Part shown: positions 53,846 through 61,455 of the stretch, piece by piece | Position numbering within the stretch: the stretch's first letter is position 1 | How the letters are laid out: each line of letters begins with the position of its first letter | Assembly: GCF_016862455.1 (NCBI RefSeq) | Contig: NZ_BOMZ01000051.1 | Coordinates: 1 to 64,000 of the forward strand | DNA: 64,000 nucleotides | From: Actinoplanes utahensis | Lineage (GTDB): Bacteria; Actinomycetota; Actinomycetes; Mycobacteriales; Micromonosporaceae | Reading direction: 5' to 3' | The notes under the pieces: model-generated | Told to the model about the DNA's origin: nothing | The model's input: the letters and a program-made list of their open reading frames with translations, nothing else | Database searches by the model: none | Program-made: the position numbers and the translations under genes

Positions 53846-54328
53846 GTGCAGATCCAGATCACCGCGGTTTCCGACACGTCGCTGACCGAGGCCGCCGCCC
53901 GGCACGGCCTGCGCCGTCCGGTACTGCTCGCTCGACTCCTCGGGTGGGCGATCCTGCTGTTCACCGTGCTGCTGCTGGCCGTCACCGGCGATCTCGACCC
54001 GGTGCTGCTGACCGGCGGGGCGGCCCTCGCCGTGGCGGTCCCGCTGGCCCTGCTCAACCTCACGGCCCGGAACCTGCGGTCCGGGCCGCTCACCACCTAC
54101 GAGATCAGCGACGGCGGGATCGCCAGTTCGGACACCGAGAGCCGGCATGCATACGCGTGGCGCGCCTTCCGCTCCGTCGAGGAACTCTCCGGGCAACTGC
54201 TGTTCCGGCTGCGCGGCGCACGGCTCCTGCCCGTCCCGACCGCCGGGCTCAGCCCCGCGCAGATCGAACAGGTCCTCGGCACCGCCTCAGCCCGCGGCCT
54301 CCGCGTCCACCGCCTGCCGGCGAACTGA
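53846..54328 (+). CDS. YcxB-like membrane protein
   Basis: 160 residues from GTG 53846 after CAGAG. Two membrane helices at residues ~28-70 (LLGWAILLFTVLLLAVTG and LLTGGAALAVAVPLALLNL) followed by a C-terminal PH-like domain (EISDGGIASSDTESRHAYAWRAFRSVEEL...LLPVP). This is the pattern of YcxB proteins. Function unknown. Confidence 0.75.
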   Translation: MQIQITAVSDTSLTEAAARHGLRRPVLLARLLGWAILLFTVLLLAVTGDLDPVLLTGGAALAVAVPLALLNLTARNLRSGPLTTYEISDGGIASSDTESRHAYAWRAFRSVEELSGQLLFRLRGARLLPVPTAGLSPAQIEQVLGTASARGLRVHRLPAN

Positions 54329-54388
54329 CCGGAATCACCCGTTCGAGCGCGCACAGCGCCCGAAAAACACGCGCTGTCGGTCAGCGGG

Positions 54389-54967
54389 TCAGCGCGTCGA
54401 CCAGGTGCGGAAGTTCAGCGCCGAGCGGCTCGCGGTCGGACCGCGCTGACCCTGGTAACGCGAGCCGTAGACGGCCGAACCATACGGATGCTCGGCCGGG
54501 CTGGAGAGCCGGAAGATGCACAGCTGACCGATCTTCATCCCCGGCCACAGCTTGATCGGCAGATTGGCCACGTTGGAGAGCTCCAGCGTGACGTGCCCGG
54601 AGAAGCCCGGGTCGATGAAACCCGCCGTCGAGTGGGTGAGCAGGCCGAGCCGTCCCAGGCTGCTCTTGCCCTCCAGCCGGGCCGCCAGGTCGTGTCCGAG
54701 AGTGACCACTTCTAGCGTCGATGCCAGCACGAACTCGCCCGGGTGCAACACGAACGGCTGACCGTCCTCCACCTCGACCGGGGCGGTCAGCTCGTCCTGC
54801 TGCTCGGCCGGGTCGATGTGCGTGTACAGGTGGTTGTTGAACACCCGGAAGAAGCGGTCCAGCCGAACGTCGATGCTGGACGGCTGCATGAGCGCCGGCT
54901 CGAATGGCTCGAGTGAGAGTCCACCGGACTTGATCTCGGCGGCCAGGTCACGGTCGGAGAGCAGCAT
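54389..54967 (-). CDS. dcd: dCTP deaminase
   Basis: 192 residues from ATG 54967 (MLLSDRDLAAEI). Trimeric dUTPase fold with the deaminase active-site region EGKSSLGRLGLLTHSTAGFIDPGFSGHVTLELSN (in segments), as in other Dcd proteins. It converts dCTP to dUTP; the mycobacterial homolog also has dUTPase activity, giving dUMP for dTMP synthesis. A LexA box lies 48 bases upstream of its start and may include this gene in the SOS regulon. Confidence 0.96.
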   Translation of the reverse strand: MLLSDRDLAAEIKSGGLSLEPFEPALMQPSSIDVRLDRFFRVFNNHLYTHIDPAEQQDELTAPVEVEDGQPFVLHPGEFVLASTLEVVTLGHDLAARLEGKSSLGRLGLLTHSTAGFIDPGFSGHVTLELSNVANLPIKLWPGMKIGQLCIFRLSSPAEHPYGSAVYGSRYQGQRGPTASRSALNFRTWSTR

Positions 54968-55014
54968 CGCAACACCATACCGACCTGCCCGAATCGGCGT
55001 GTTCGCTGGCCGGG

Positions 55015-55030
55015 TCGAACATGTGTTCGA
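55015..55030. promoter_or_regulatory. LexA-binding SOS box
   Basis: TCGAAC-ATGT-GTTCGA, an exact match to the actinobacterial SOS box TCGAAC-N4-GTTCGA. It is 12 bases upstream of the ATG of the 55043 gene and directly before TAGAAT (55031-55036), a good -10 element. A -10 six bases before the ATG implies a leaderless transcript. Dcd lies on the other side. Confidence 0.85.
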
Positions 55031-55042
55031 TAGAATGCGGGT

Positions 55043-55549
55043 ATGGCTTCCTGGTCCGATTTCGCGGTCGCCGAGCCCACGCTCGCCGACGGCATCCGTG
55101 CGCTCCTGCAGCAGTACGGCCCCGGCATGGGCTATCTGGCGACGATCCGCCCCGATGGTGGCCCACGGGTCCACCCGGTCTCGCCGGTCTTCACCGGCGA
55201 CGGGCTCTACTGCTTCATCGTCGACTCGCCGAAACGCCGCGACCTGGAACGCGACGGGCGCTACGCCCTCCACGCCTACCCACCCGAGGACAACGACGAC
55301 GAGGCCTGCCTGACCGGCCGGGCCCTCCCGGTCCGCGATCCGCTCACCGTCGCCCACCTGGCCGGCGCGCTGCACGCCTCCCCCGACGTCGACTGGCGCC
55401 TGTTCGAGCTGACCGTCGAGACCGCGATGCTGCGCCGCCACGGCCCGGCCGGCGCGCTGCCGCTGGCCGCTACCCCGTTCCTGCCGGCTTACGCCCGCAC
55501 GTGGCGGGCCCCCAGCCCGTCCCGGCCCACCCTCGCCATTGCCGGCTGA
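55043..55549 (+). CDS. Pyridoxamine 5'-phosphate oxidase-fold (FMN/F420-binding) protein
   Basis: 168 residues from ATG 55043. FMN-binding split-barrel with GMGYLATIRPDGGPRVHPVSPVFTGDGLYCFI, RRDLERDGRYALHAY and a later ELTVETAMLRRHGP. Actinobacterial members bind FMN, F420 or heme-type cofactors; substrate unknown. The SOS box and a -10 element sit immediately upstream, suggesting DNA-damage induction and leaderless translation. The C-terminal codons run into repeats that copy its own end (see 55583). Confidence 0.85.
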   Translation: MASWSDFAVAEPTLADGIRALLQQYGPGMGYLATIRPDGGPRVHPVSPVFTGDGLYCFIVDSPKRRDLERDGRYALHAYPPEDNDDEACLTGRALPVRDPLTVAHLAGALHASPDVDWRLFELTVETAMLRRHGPAGALPLAATPFLPAYARTWRAPSPSRPTLAIAG

Positions 55550-55582
55550 CCACCCCATCGGCCACATCCTCGCCGTCGGCGG

Positions 55583-55773
55583 CTGACCGCTCACCTCGTC
55601 CGCTACATGCTGGCCATCTCCGGCTGACCACTCACCTCGTCCGCTACATCCTGGCCATCTCCGGCTGATCACCCCGGTCCAGCAGGCGCCGGCCGCCGCA
55701 CGCCCACGCCTATCTCCGGCTGACCACCCGGTCCAGCAGGTGCCGGCTGCCGCACGTCCACGCTCATCTCCGG
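55583..55773. repeat. Nested 3'-end tandem repeats after the flavin-fold gene
   Basis: Two 41-bp units (55583-55623, 55624-55664) followed by two related longer units (55665-55719 of 55 bp, 55720-55773 of 54 bp). Each begins CTGACC or CTGATC and ends with CTCCGG, echoing the CGGCTGACC at the gene's own stop. The whole interval 55550-55865 has no gene. Confidence 0.8.
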
Positions 55774-55865
55774 CTGACCGCTCCGGCCCATCCGCTACGC
55801 CCGCAAACCGCTCCCCGGGGCGGTGCCGCCACCGACTCGGATAATCAGGTACAGTGAGGCAGCTT

Positions 55866-55939
55866 GCGGGTGTAGTTCAATGGCAGAACATCAGCTTCCC
55901 AAGCTGACAGCGCGGGTTCGATTCCCGTCACCCGCTCCA
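55866..55939 (+). tRNA. tRNA-Gly (anticodon CCC)
   Basis: Acceptor stem GCGGGTG / CACCCGC, D-arm GTAGTTCAATGGCAGAAC, anticodon stem TCAGC/GCTGA with loop TTCCCAA (anticodon CCC, reading GGG), T-arm GCGGGTTCGATTCCCGT, discriminator T and encoded CCA (55937-55939). A TACAGT -10-like element lies at 55850-55855. The CCC isoacceptor is the less common glycine tRNA. Its 3' end borders integrase debris, fitting a former attachment site. Confidence 0.95.
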
Positions 55940-55947
55940 CTTGCCGG

Positions 55948-55980
55948 AGCCCTGGTCAGGACACATGTCCTGCCAGGGCT
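55948..55980 (+). terminator. Hairpin after tRNA-Gly
   Basis: An almost perfect hairpin (AGCCCTGGTCAGGACA with its complement, one bulge) begins nine bases after the tRNA CCA, the normal position of the tRNA terminator. A similar but distinct sequence occurs at the PLD gene terminator (56459). Confidence 0.75.
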
Positions 55981-56087
55981 TCCGTCGTTCCAGCGGCTGA
56001 AAACGGCTGCATGTGCCATTGACCCGCCGTGGTGGCCGTTTCTCCGCCCTCGGCGGCCCGCTTCGCCTTGCGCTTGCTGGGCTTGCG

Positions 56088-56222
56088 TCAGCCGGCCTTG
56101 ACCGCCCTGTCCATCGCATCGGCGATGCCGTGATCGGCCTCCTGGTCGGTGTGCTGGTAGATCTGTGCGGCGCCCGGACTGTCGTGCCCCATCCGCGCCA
56201 TGATGTCGCGCAGGCTCGCGCC
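56088..56222 (-). pseudogene. C-terminal remnant of a tyrosine integrase
   Basis: About 44 codons encode GASLRDIMARMGHDSPGAAQ then IYQHTDQEADHGIADAMDR and AVKAG, the canonical end of actinophage/AICE-type tyrosine recombinases, including the His of MGHDS and the catalytic Tyr in IYQHT. The upstream side is missing and replaced by a 14-bp GC minisatellite. Past the TGA at 56088 the same frame continues with a plausible Lys/Arg-rich tail (RKPSKRKAKRAAEGGETATT), which hints that the stop is a nonsense lesion. Next to tRNA-Gly, this is what is left of an element that integrated there. Confidence 0.8.
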
Positions 56223-56304
56223 CTCCGCCCTCCGCCCGGCGCCCTCCGCCCGGCGCCCTCCGCCCGGCGCCCGGCGCCCTCCGCCCGGCGCCCTCCGCCC
56301 GGCG
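56219..56304. repeat. 14-bp GC minisatellite (GCCCTCCGCCCGGC)
   Basis: About six imperfect units directly joined to the integrase fragment. It replaces the protein's N-terminal side, so its origin may be linked to the truncation. The rest of 55981-56509 contains no other gene I can support. Confidence 0.85.
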
Positions 56305-56458
56305 CTGGCACGCGCCACCGCCGACACCGCTGCATGGACATCTACGGTTCTTTACGCGCCACAGCTGTCCACGCAACAGCCCGGTGGCGAAGGTGGTGGT
56401 CGCGACATGGTCGGGGCTCGCGTCCTCTGATGGTCACCGACGGGTCTCAGACGACAGA

Positions 56459-56497
56459 TGAGGGCCCTGGCGGACGACAGTCCTGCCAGGGCCCTCA
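56459..56497 (-). terminator. Terminator of the phospholipase D-like gene
   Basis: 13-bp perfect outer stem (56459-56471 with 56485-56497) plus an inner GGAC/GTCC helix, 12 bases after the stop codon on the minus strand. Confidence 0.88.
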
Positions 56498-56509
56498 GTC
56501 AAGCAGCGG

Positions 56510-57766
56510 TCAGCAGCCGGGGTTGGACGCGGCGCAGGCGGTGCCGTTGTTGTAGGCGTCGTTGAAGTGGTTGTAGAAGGCGTTGTAGAGAGGGTGTGAA
56601 GTGGTCGGCTCCGGGGCCATCTTCACGAAGATCTCTTCGTTGTCGGTGAGGGCGTCGGCGCTCCAGTTCTGCGAACCGGTGTAGACGCGGTACTGGTAGG
56701 TGGTGCCGAACTTGGCGTAGAGGGCGAAGAACTTGTCGTGCACCTTCGCCTTCTTGCGGATCTTGATGCCGGCGCCCAGCAGGTCCTGGTAGACGCTCTC
56801 GGTCATGTTGATCGAGGGGTCGGTGTCGCTCTTGGTGCCGACGACCATCCAGATCTGGCAGCCGGCCGACTTGAACCTCTTCACCAGGCTGACCAGGCCG
56901 GGACGGCCCGAGGTCACGAACGACATGCCGATGCGCAGCCGGCAGTTCGCGTCCGGGGTGGCGTCGTTGAGCCGGGTGACGATGGTGTCGGTCTCGCCGG
57001 CCTGCTCGGGTGAGGCGTACGCGTCCGCGGCGGCGGCCTGGTAGTAGCCACGGCCGGAGGCGGCGTCGTAGTAGTCGTTGTCGGTGTAGTGCCTGCGGTT
57101 CCACATGTCGGTGAAGTTGGCGTTGAAACCGTTGTAGAGCGCGGTGTCGCCGTACACCGTGATGGTGTTGTTGAACGAGTCGGGACCGGTCGCGTAGGTC
57201 AGGTTCGCCGAACCGAACCACGAGACGTTGTTACGGGTGACGCCGTTCGGGTCGGCCGTGGTGCTGAAGGTGAACATCTTCGTGTGCATGTCACCGTCGG
57301 CGCTGGTGCTGATGCAGGCGCGCCCGTCCCCGTACGTGCAGAACCTGTGGTTGGTCAGGGTCTTGATCGCCTTGACCGCGGTGTTGTTGTTCGTGGTGTC
57401 GAGGTCTTTGTTCTTGCCGTCGATGACGACCGAGACGTTGACGTTCCGGTTCTGCGCGTTCACCAGGGCGTTCGCCACCGCGGGGATGCTCAGCGAGTGG
57501 ATGGTCCCGCGGATGGTGGACGTCGCCGGCGCGGCGTTGATCAGCCGGATGAGCTCGTTGGTGATGGTGTGGTCGCGGTTGCTGAACGCGGGCGGGTTGT
57601 TGAAGTGTGCCCAGACCGGGTGGCCACCGATCGTCACCCCCGCCGAGGACACGGCCGCCGCTTCGACGGTCTCCTCCTCCTCGGCCATCGCCGCGGTGGG
57701 CAGGCTGAGGGTCACGGTGGTCAGGGCCAGGGCCGTCCCGGCCCGCAGGAACAGGTGTCGCCGCAA
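56510..57766 (-). CDS. Secreted phospholipase D-like protein
   Basis: About 418 residues from TTG 57766, which follows GGGGAGG by eight bases; a GTG eight codons upstream (57790) is the alternative. A signal peptide with RRHLFLRAGTALALTTVTLSL and cleavage near AMAEE. Two PLD half-domains with HxK motifs: DMHTKMFTF...WFGSANLTYA and KVHDKFFALY...TGSQNWSADAL. The Asp usually six residues after the Lys is absent from both, so activity may differ from classical HKD enzymes. C-terminus carries two Cys pairs likely forming disulphides. Probably an exported phosphodiesterase. Confidence 0.85.
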   Translation of the reverse strand: MRRHLFLRAGTALALTTVTLSLPTAAMAEEEETVEAAAVSSAGVTIGGHPVWAHFNNPPAFSNRDHTITNELIRLINAAPATSTIRGTIHSLSIPAVANALVNAQNRNVNVSVVIDGKNKDLDTTNNNTAVKAIKTLTNHRFCTYGDGRACISTSADGDMHTKMFTFSTTADPNGVTRNNVSWFGSANLTYATGPDSFNNTITVYGDTALYNGFNANFTDMWNRRHYTDNDYYDAASGRGYYQAAAADAYASPEQAGETDTIVTRLNDATPDANCRLRIGMSFVTSGRPGLVSLVKRFKSAGCQIWMVVGTKSDTDPSINMTESVYQDLLGAGIKIRKKAKVHDKFFALYAKFGTTYQYRVYTGSQNWSADALTDNEEIFVKMAPEPTTSHPLYNAFYNHFNDAYNNGTACAASNPGC

Positions 57767-57902
57767 AGGAAATGCCTCCCCATCGTTCACGATCGCTACG
57801 AGAGTGGGAGTATGGCCGCCTCTTCGACGAGCGTCAATCTGCTGGTCAGAGCCTTTGTGGAGGGGTCAGCCCGGAACCCGTGCCGTAGCAACCGGCGGCG
57901 GG

Positions 57903-58808
57903 TTACGAGCTGTCGCCGATGGCGATGAAGACGTCGTCGATCGCGCCGGCGAACTGATCGTTTCCGGGCGCCGGGCCCTTGCCGCCGACCCGCAACGGCT
58001 CGGCGTTGGCGATGGCGAGCTGGGACGGCACCGGTACCCACGCGCGGGGCGCGCCGTCGACGAACATGATCAGGCGGGTCGCGGTGCGACGGCACTCCAG
58101 GTCGTGCCAGACGCCGTCGGCGACGTCGATCCACGATTCGGCGCGGTAGATGCGGGCCCGCAGGCCGGCGATCACGCAGCTCGGATGCCCCTGCCGGTGA
58201 TCGACCTGGAGCTTGTACTGGCTGACGCCGCCGACCGAGTAGCCCTTCTGCAGGACGTTCGCACCGTCGGCGAGGTCGGCGTGGGTCATCCGGATGGAGG
58301 CGCCGTAGCGCAGCGGCCGGGTGCCGGGATTGAGGCTGTCGTCGCGCAGACCTTCGAGGATCGCCCGGGGGCAGTCCCTTTCCCGCGGAAGGTGGCATCG
58401 GTCCGGATAGGCGACGGCAAGACCGGACCCTTGCGGTACGAGTCTCAGCGCACCCCCGTTCTGCCCGAGCGGGCGCAGTTCGTGCCCACCGTCGGCGTCG
58501 GCGATCGGCCTGCCGACCCCGTCGTCGAAGTCGTAGTGCACGGCGAACGGCCCACCGGCGATCCGGATGCGGCCCGGCGGGATGGGTGCGGAGAAGGCGC
58601 CGACGTTGCTCAGGAAACCCGGGCGGGCCCGGCTCGCGGCCAGTGTCGGGGCGACGGTCGTGGCGCTGGGCGACGGCTGGCTGTGACCGGCGGGCGGCCG
58701 GGGCCCGGCGACCGACGGGGTGTGTTGCAGGAGAAGCGTGATCGCGCCCAGGACCAGCGACGCTGACAGGACGCCTGTCGATACGGTGTGCCGCCGAGAG
58801 TGAAGCAT
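57903..58808 (-). CDS. Secreted LamG-like (concanavalin-fold) protein
   Basis: 301 residues from ATG 58808 (MLHSRRHTVSTGVLSASLVLG), a signal/anchor sequence; the frame opens 52 codons earlier but without signal. A Pro/Ser/Ala linker is followed by a jelly-roll of the LamG/pentraxin type (FAVHYDFDDGVGRPIADADG, LQKGYSVGGVSQYKLQVDH, SWIDVADGVWHDLECRRTATRLIMFVDG, GAIDDVFIAIGDSS). Two cysteines (PDRCHLPRERDCPRA) may be bridged. Binds an unknown carbohydrate or protein; sits beside another exported protein gene. Confidence 0.8.
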   Translation of the reverse strand: MLHSRRHTVSTGVLSASLVLGAITLLLQHTPSVAGPRPPAGHSQPSPSATTVAPTLAASRARPGFLSNVGAFSAPIPPGRIRIAGGPFAVHYDFDDGVGRPIADADGGHELRPLGQNGGALRLVPQGSGLAVAYPDRCHLPRERDCPRAILEGLRDDSLNPGTRPLRYGASIRMTHADLADGANVLQKGYSVGGVSQYKLQVDHRQGHPSCVIAGLRARIYRAESWIDVADGVWHDLECRRTATRLIMFVDGAPRAWVPVPSQLAIANAEPLRVGGKGPAPGNDQFAGAIDDVFIAIGDSS

Positions 58809-58920
58809 GAAGACTATTGTCCGGATTGTCGCGTGAGGACCGAACCGCAACACCCAAGGACGGCGAATACACCCATACGTGTTCGCCCGAACCACCGAAT
58901 CCGTTGCGGGGTAACGCAGA

Positions 58921-59961
58921 TCACCGCATCCGTGCCGCCGGATGTGCCGCGCCGGCCGGTTCACCGATCACCGCGTGCAGCACGTCGTCCAGAGTGATCA
59001 CTCCGAGCGGCCGCTGCCCGTCGCTGACCAGCACGATGTGCAGGCGGTCGCGGCGCATGGTGAGCAGCAGGTCGGCCAGGCTCCGATCCGGCGGCACCAC
59101 ACCGAGCGGCCGGATCACCTCGGGCGGAATGGGCAGGCGGCGCTGTGCTCCGGCGTACCCCAGGATGTCTTTGACGTGCACGAAGCCCAGCACCCGCCGG
59201 GTGTCGCGCTGCACCACCGGGAACCGTGACCGCCCGCTGCGGGTCGCCACCGCCTCCAGCGTCGCCGGTGACACGTCGGCGGCCACCGTGGTCACCCGGG
59301 ACCACGGCAGCAGGGTGTCGGCGGCGGTGCGGTTGCTGAGGCCGAGAGCGGCGTGGATCCGGGCGTACTGCTCGGAACCGAGCAGGCCCTCGCTGCGTGC
59401 CTGGGTGACCATGCCGGCCAGTTCCTCGGCGGTGAAGACGGTCTTGACCGAGTCGGTCGTCTCGATCTTCCACAGCTTCAGGATCATCTTGGAGGCCCAG
59501 CGCATCGCGTTGAGCAGCGGCTTGGTGGCGGTGCAGAACGCCAGCATGAACGGGCCCAGGATGAGCGCCGAGCGTTCCGGCCCGGCCAGCGTGATGTTCT
59601 TCGGGACCATCTCGCCGACCACCGTGTGCAGGAACGTCACGATCATCAGGGCCAGCACGAACGCGATCGGGTGCACCGCGTTCTCCGGCATGCCGATCGC
59701 ATGGAACGGGCCCTCCAGCAGGTGCGCCACGGTCGGTTCGGCGATCGCGCCGAGCACCAGGGTGCAGATCGTGATGCCGAGCTGCGCCCCGGCGATCATC
59801 AGCGGGATCTGGCTCATCGCCGACAGCGCCCAGCGGGCCGCCTTCGACGTCGCGGCGAGCGGTTCCAGCGCGGTGCGCCGGGACGCGATGAGGGCGAACT
59901 CGCCGCCGACGAACAGCCCGTTGCCGATCAGCAGCACCGCGACGAACAGCAGCTCGTTCAT
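58921..59961 (-). CDS. CNNM/CBS membrane protein (CorC/HlyC family), second of pair
   Basis: 346 residues. CNNM (DUF21) transmembrane domain (1-~180) with GEFALIASRRTALEPLA, AGAQLGITICTLVLGAIAEP and GEMVPKNITLAGPE; then two CBS motifs (TLLPWSRVTTVAADVSPATLEAV...VVQRDTRRVLGFVHVKDILG; RPLGVVPPDRSLADLLLTMRR...GVITLDDVLHAVIGE). It lacks the C-terminal CorC_HlyC domain. Such proteins are implicated in Mg2+/Co2+ homeostasis. The upstream relative is 70 bases away. Confidence 0.92.
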   Translation of the reverse strand: MNELLFVAVLLIGNGLFVGGEFALIASRRTALEPLAATSKAARWALSAMSQIPLMIAGAQLGITICTLVLGAIAEPTVAHLLEGPFHAIGMPENAVHPIAFVLALMIVTFLHTVVGEMVPKNITLAGPERSALILGPFMLAFCTATKPLLNAMRWASKMILKLWKIETTDSVKTVFTAEELAGMVTQARSEGLLGSEQYARIHAALGLSNRTAADTLLPWSRVTTVAADVSPATLEAVATRSGRSRFPVVQRDTRRVLGFVHVKDILGYAGAQRRLPIPPEVIRPLGVVPPDRSLADLLLTMRRDRLHIVLVSDGQRPLGVITLDDVLHAVIGEPAGAAHPAARMR

Positions 59962-60030
59962 GCCGTCACCGCCGCTGCGCTCCGGTACCGCCGTGCCGTG
60001 GAACCCGAACGGGCCGAATCGTTCGCAGGC

Positions 60031-61365
60031 TCAGTCATTGGCCGGCTCCGGCGGCGCGACCACGCGCACCTGCTCGATCCGGTGGCGGTCGACCTCCATC
60101 ACGGTGAACTCCCACCCGTCTTCCTCCAGCGACTCACCGGCGACCGGGATGTGGCCGAGGCGGGCGAGCAGGAAACCGGCAAGCGTCTCGTACGGCCCCT
60201 CGGGCAGCCGGAACCCGGTCTGCTCGTGCACCTCGTCCTCCCGTAGGACGCCGTCGACCAGGAACGTCTTCTCCCCGCCCGGGGCGGTCAGCTCGCTGGT
60301 GCCGGTCTCGTCGAGATCGGTGTCGTACTCGTCGGCGATCTCCCCGACCAGTTCCTCGATCAGATCCTCGGTGCTGACCACGCCGTCGGTGCCGCCGTAC
60401 TCGTCGACGACGATGGCCAGGTCGGCCCCCGCCGCCCGGAGCGCCTCCAGGACCTTGTCCAGCCCGAGGCTCTCCGGCACGTAGACCGGCTCCCGGGCCA
60501 CCGCGGACACCCGGGTGGCGGCCCGGCGCTCGGGCGGCACACCGAGCGCGTCGTTGACGCCGACCACCCCGGTGACGACGTCGAGAGTGTTCTCGTACAC
60601 CGGGAAACGGGTGTGCCCGGTCTCGCGAGCCACCGTGATCAGGTCGGCGACGCTGGCGGTGGTCTTGAGCCCGACCACGTCGACCCGTGGGGTCATCGCC
60701 TTGGCCGCCCGTTTCTCGCCGAACCGGATGGTGCGGCGCAGCAGGGTGGCGGTCTCGGTGGGCAGCGCGCCGGCCGAGGCGCTGATCGCGGCGAGCAACC
60801 CCAGCTCCTCCGGCGAACGGGCGCTGGCCAACTCCTCCTGCGGCTCGATGCCGAGCCGGCGGACCAGCCAGTTCGCGGTGCCGTTGAGCGCGGCGATCAA
60901 CCATCTCAGCAGGGTCGAGAAGGCGCGCAGCGGGCCGGCGGTCCGCAGGGCGATGCCCATCGGGCGGGCCAGCGCCGCGTTCTTCGGCACCAGCTCGCCG
61001 AAGAGCATCGACAGCAGCGTCGCCACGACCAGGGCGAGCACGTGGGTGATCGTCTCGGTGGACTCACCGGCGATCGGCTCCACCACCGGGTTGAAGATGG
61101 TCGAGAGCGCGGGCTGGGCCAGGTAACCGGTGAGCAGCGCGGTGAGCGTGATGCCGAGCTGGGCGCCGGAGAGCTGGAAGGAGAGCTCGTGCAGGGCGGT
61201 GCGGACCTTGACGGCCCGGCGGTCGCCGGCGGCGGCCCGGCCGTCGATCTCCACCCGGTCCACGGTGACCAACCCGAACTCGGCCGCCACGAAGAACGCG
61301 TTGCCCATCGTGAGCAGCGCGAACGCCACCAACGGGAGCACCGCGGTCAGGAACAGCCCGTCCAT
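60031..61365 (-). CDS. CNNM/CBS/CorC membrane protein, first of pair
   Basis: 444 residues from ATG 61365, GAGGTGA upstream. CNNM domain (FFVAAEFGLVTVDRVEIDGR, SGAQLGITLTALLTGYLAQP, GELVPKNAALARP), two CBS motifs (AMTPRVDVVGLKTTASVADL and VPESLGLDKVLEALR), then a CorC_HlyC domain (EYGGTDGVVSTEDLIEELVGEI). Longer than its neighbour, which ends after the CBS pair. The two form an operon and probably interact. Role in divalent-cation export is inferred from the family. Confidence 0.95.
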   Translation of the reverse strand: MDGLFLTAVLPLVAFALLTMGNAFFVAAEFGLVTVDRVEIDGRAAAGDRRAVKVRTALHELSFQLSGAQLGITLTALLTGYLAQPALSTIFNPVVEPIAGESTETITHVLALVVATLLSMLFGELVPKNAALARPMGIALRTAGPLRAFSTLLRWLIAALNGTANWLVRRLGIEPQEELASARSPEELGLLAAISASAGALPTETATLLRRTIRFGEKRAAKAMTPRVDVVGLKTTASVADLITVARETGHTRFPVYENTLDVVTGVVGVNDALGVPPERRAATRVSAVAREPVYVPESLGLDKVLEALRAAGADLAIVVDEYGGTDGVVSTEDLIEELVGEIADEYDTDLDETGTSELTAPGGEKTFLVDGVLREDEVHEQTGFRLPEGPYETLAGFLLARLGHIPVAGESLEEDGWEFTVMEVDRHRIEQVRVVAPPEPAND

Positions 61366-61455
61366 GATCGATTCACCTCGGACCTCATTCTGCCGGACCG
61401 GGACCACCCACCACTAACCGTGCCGGGTGTGACATCCCGTCCTAATCTTCGGGGC

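Noticed and set aside
55891..56376. Alternative antisense frames over the tRNA and integrase fragment
   Set aside because: One translates the tRNA itself; the integrase motif is in only one frame (56088-56222).
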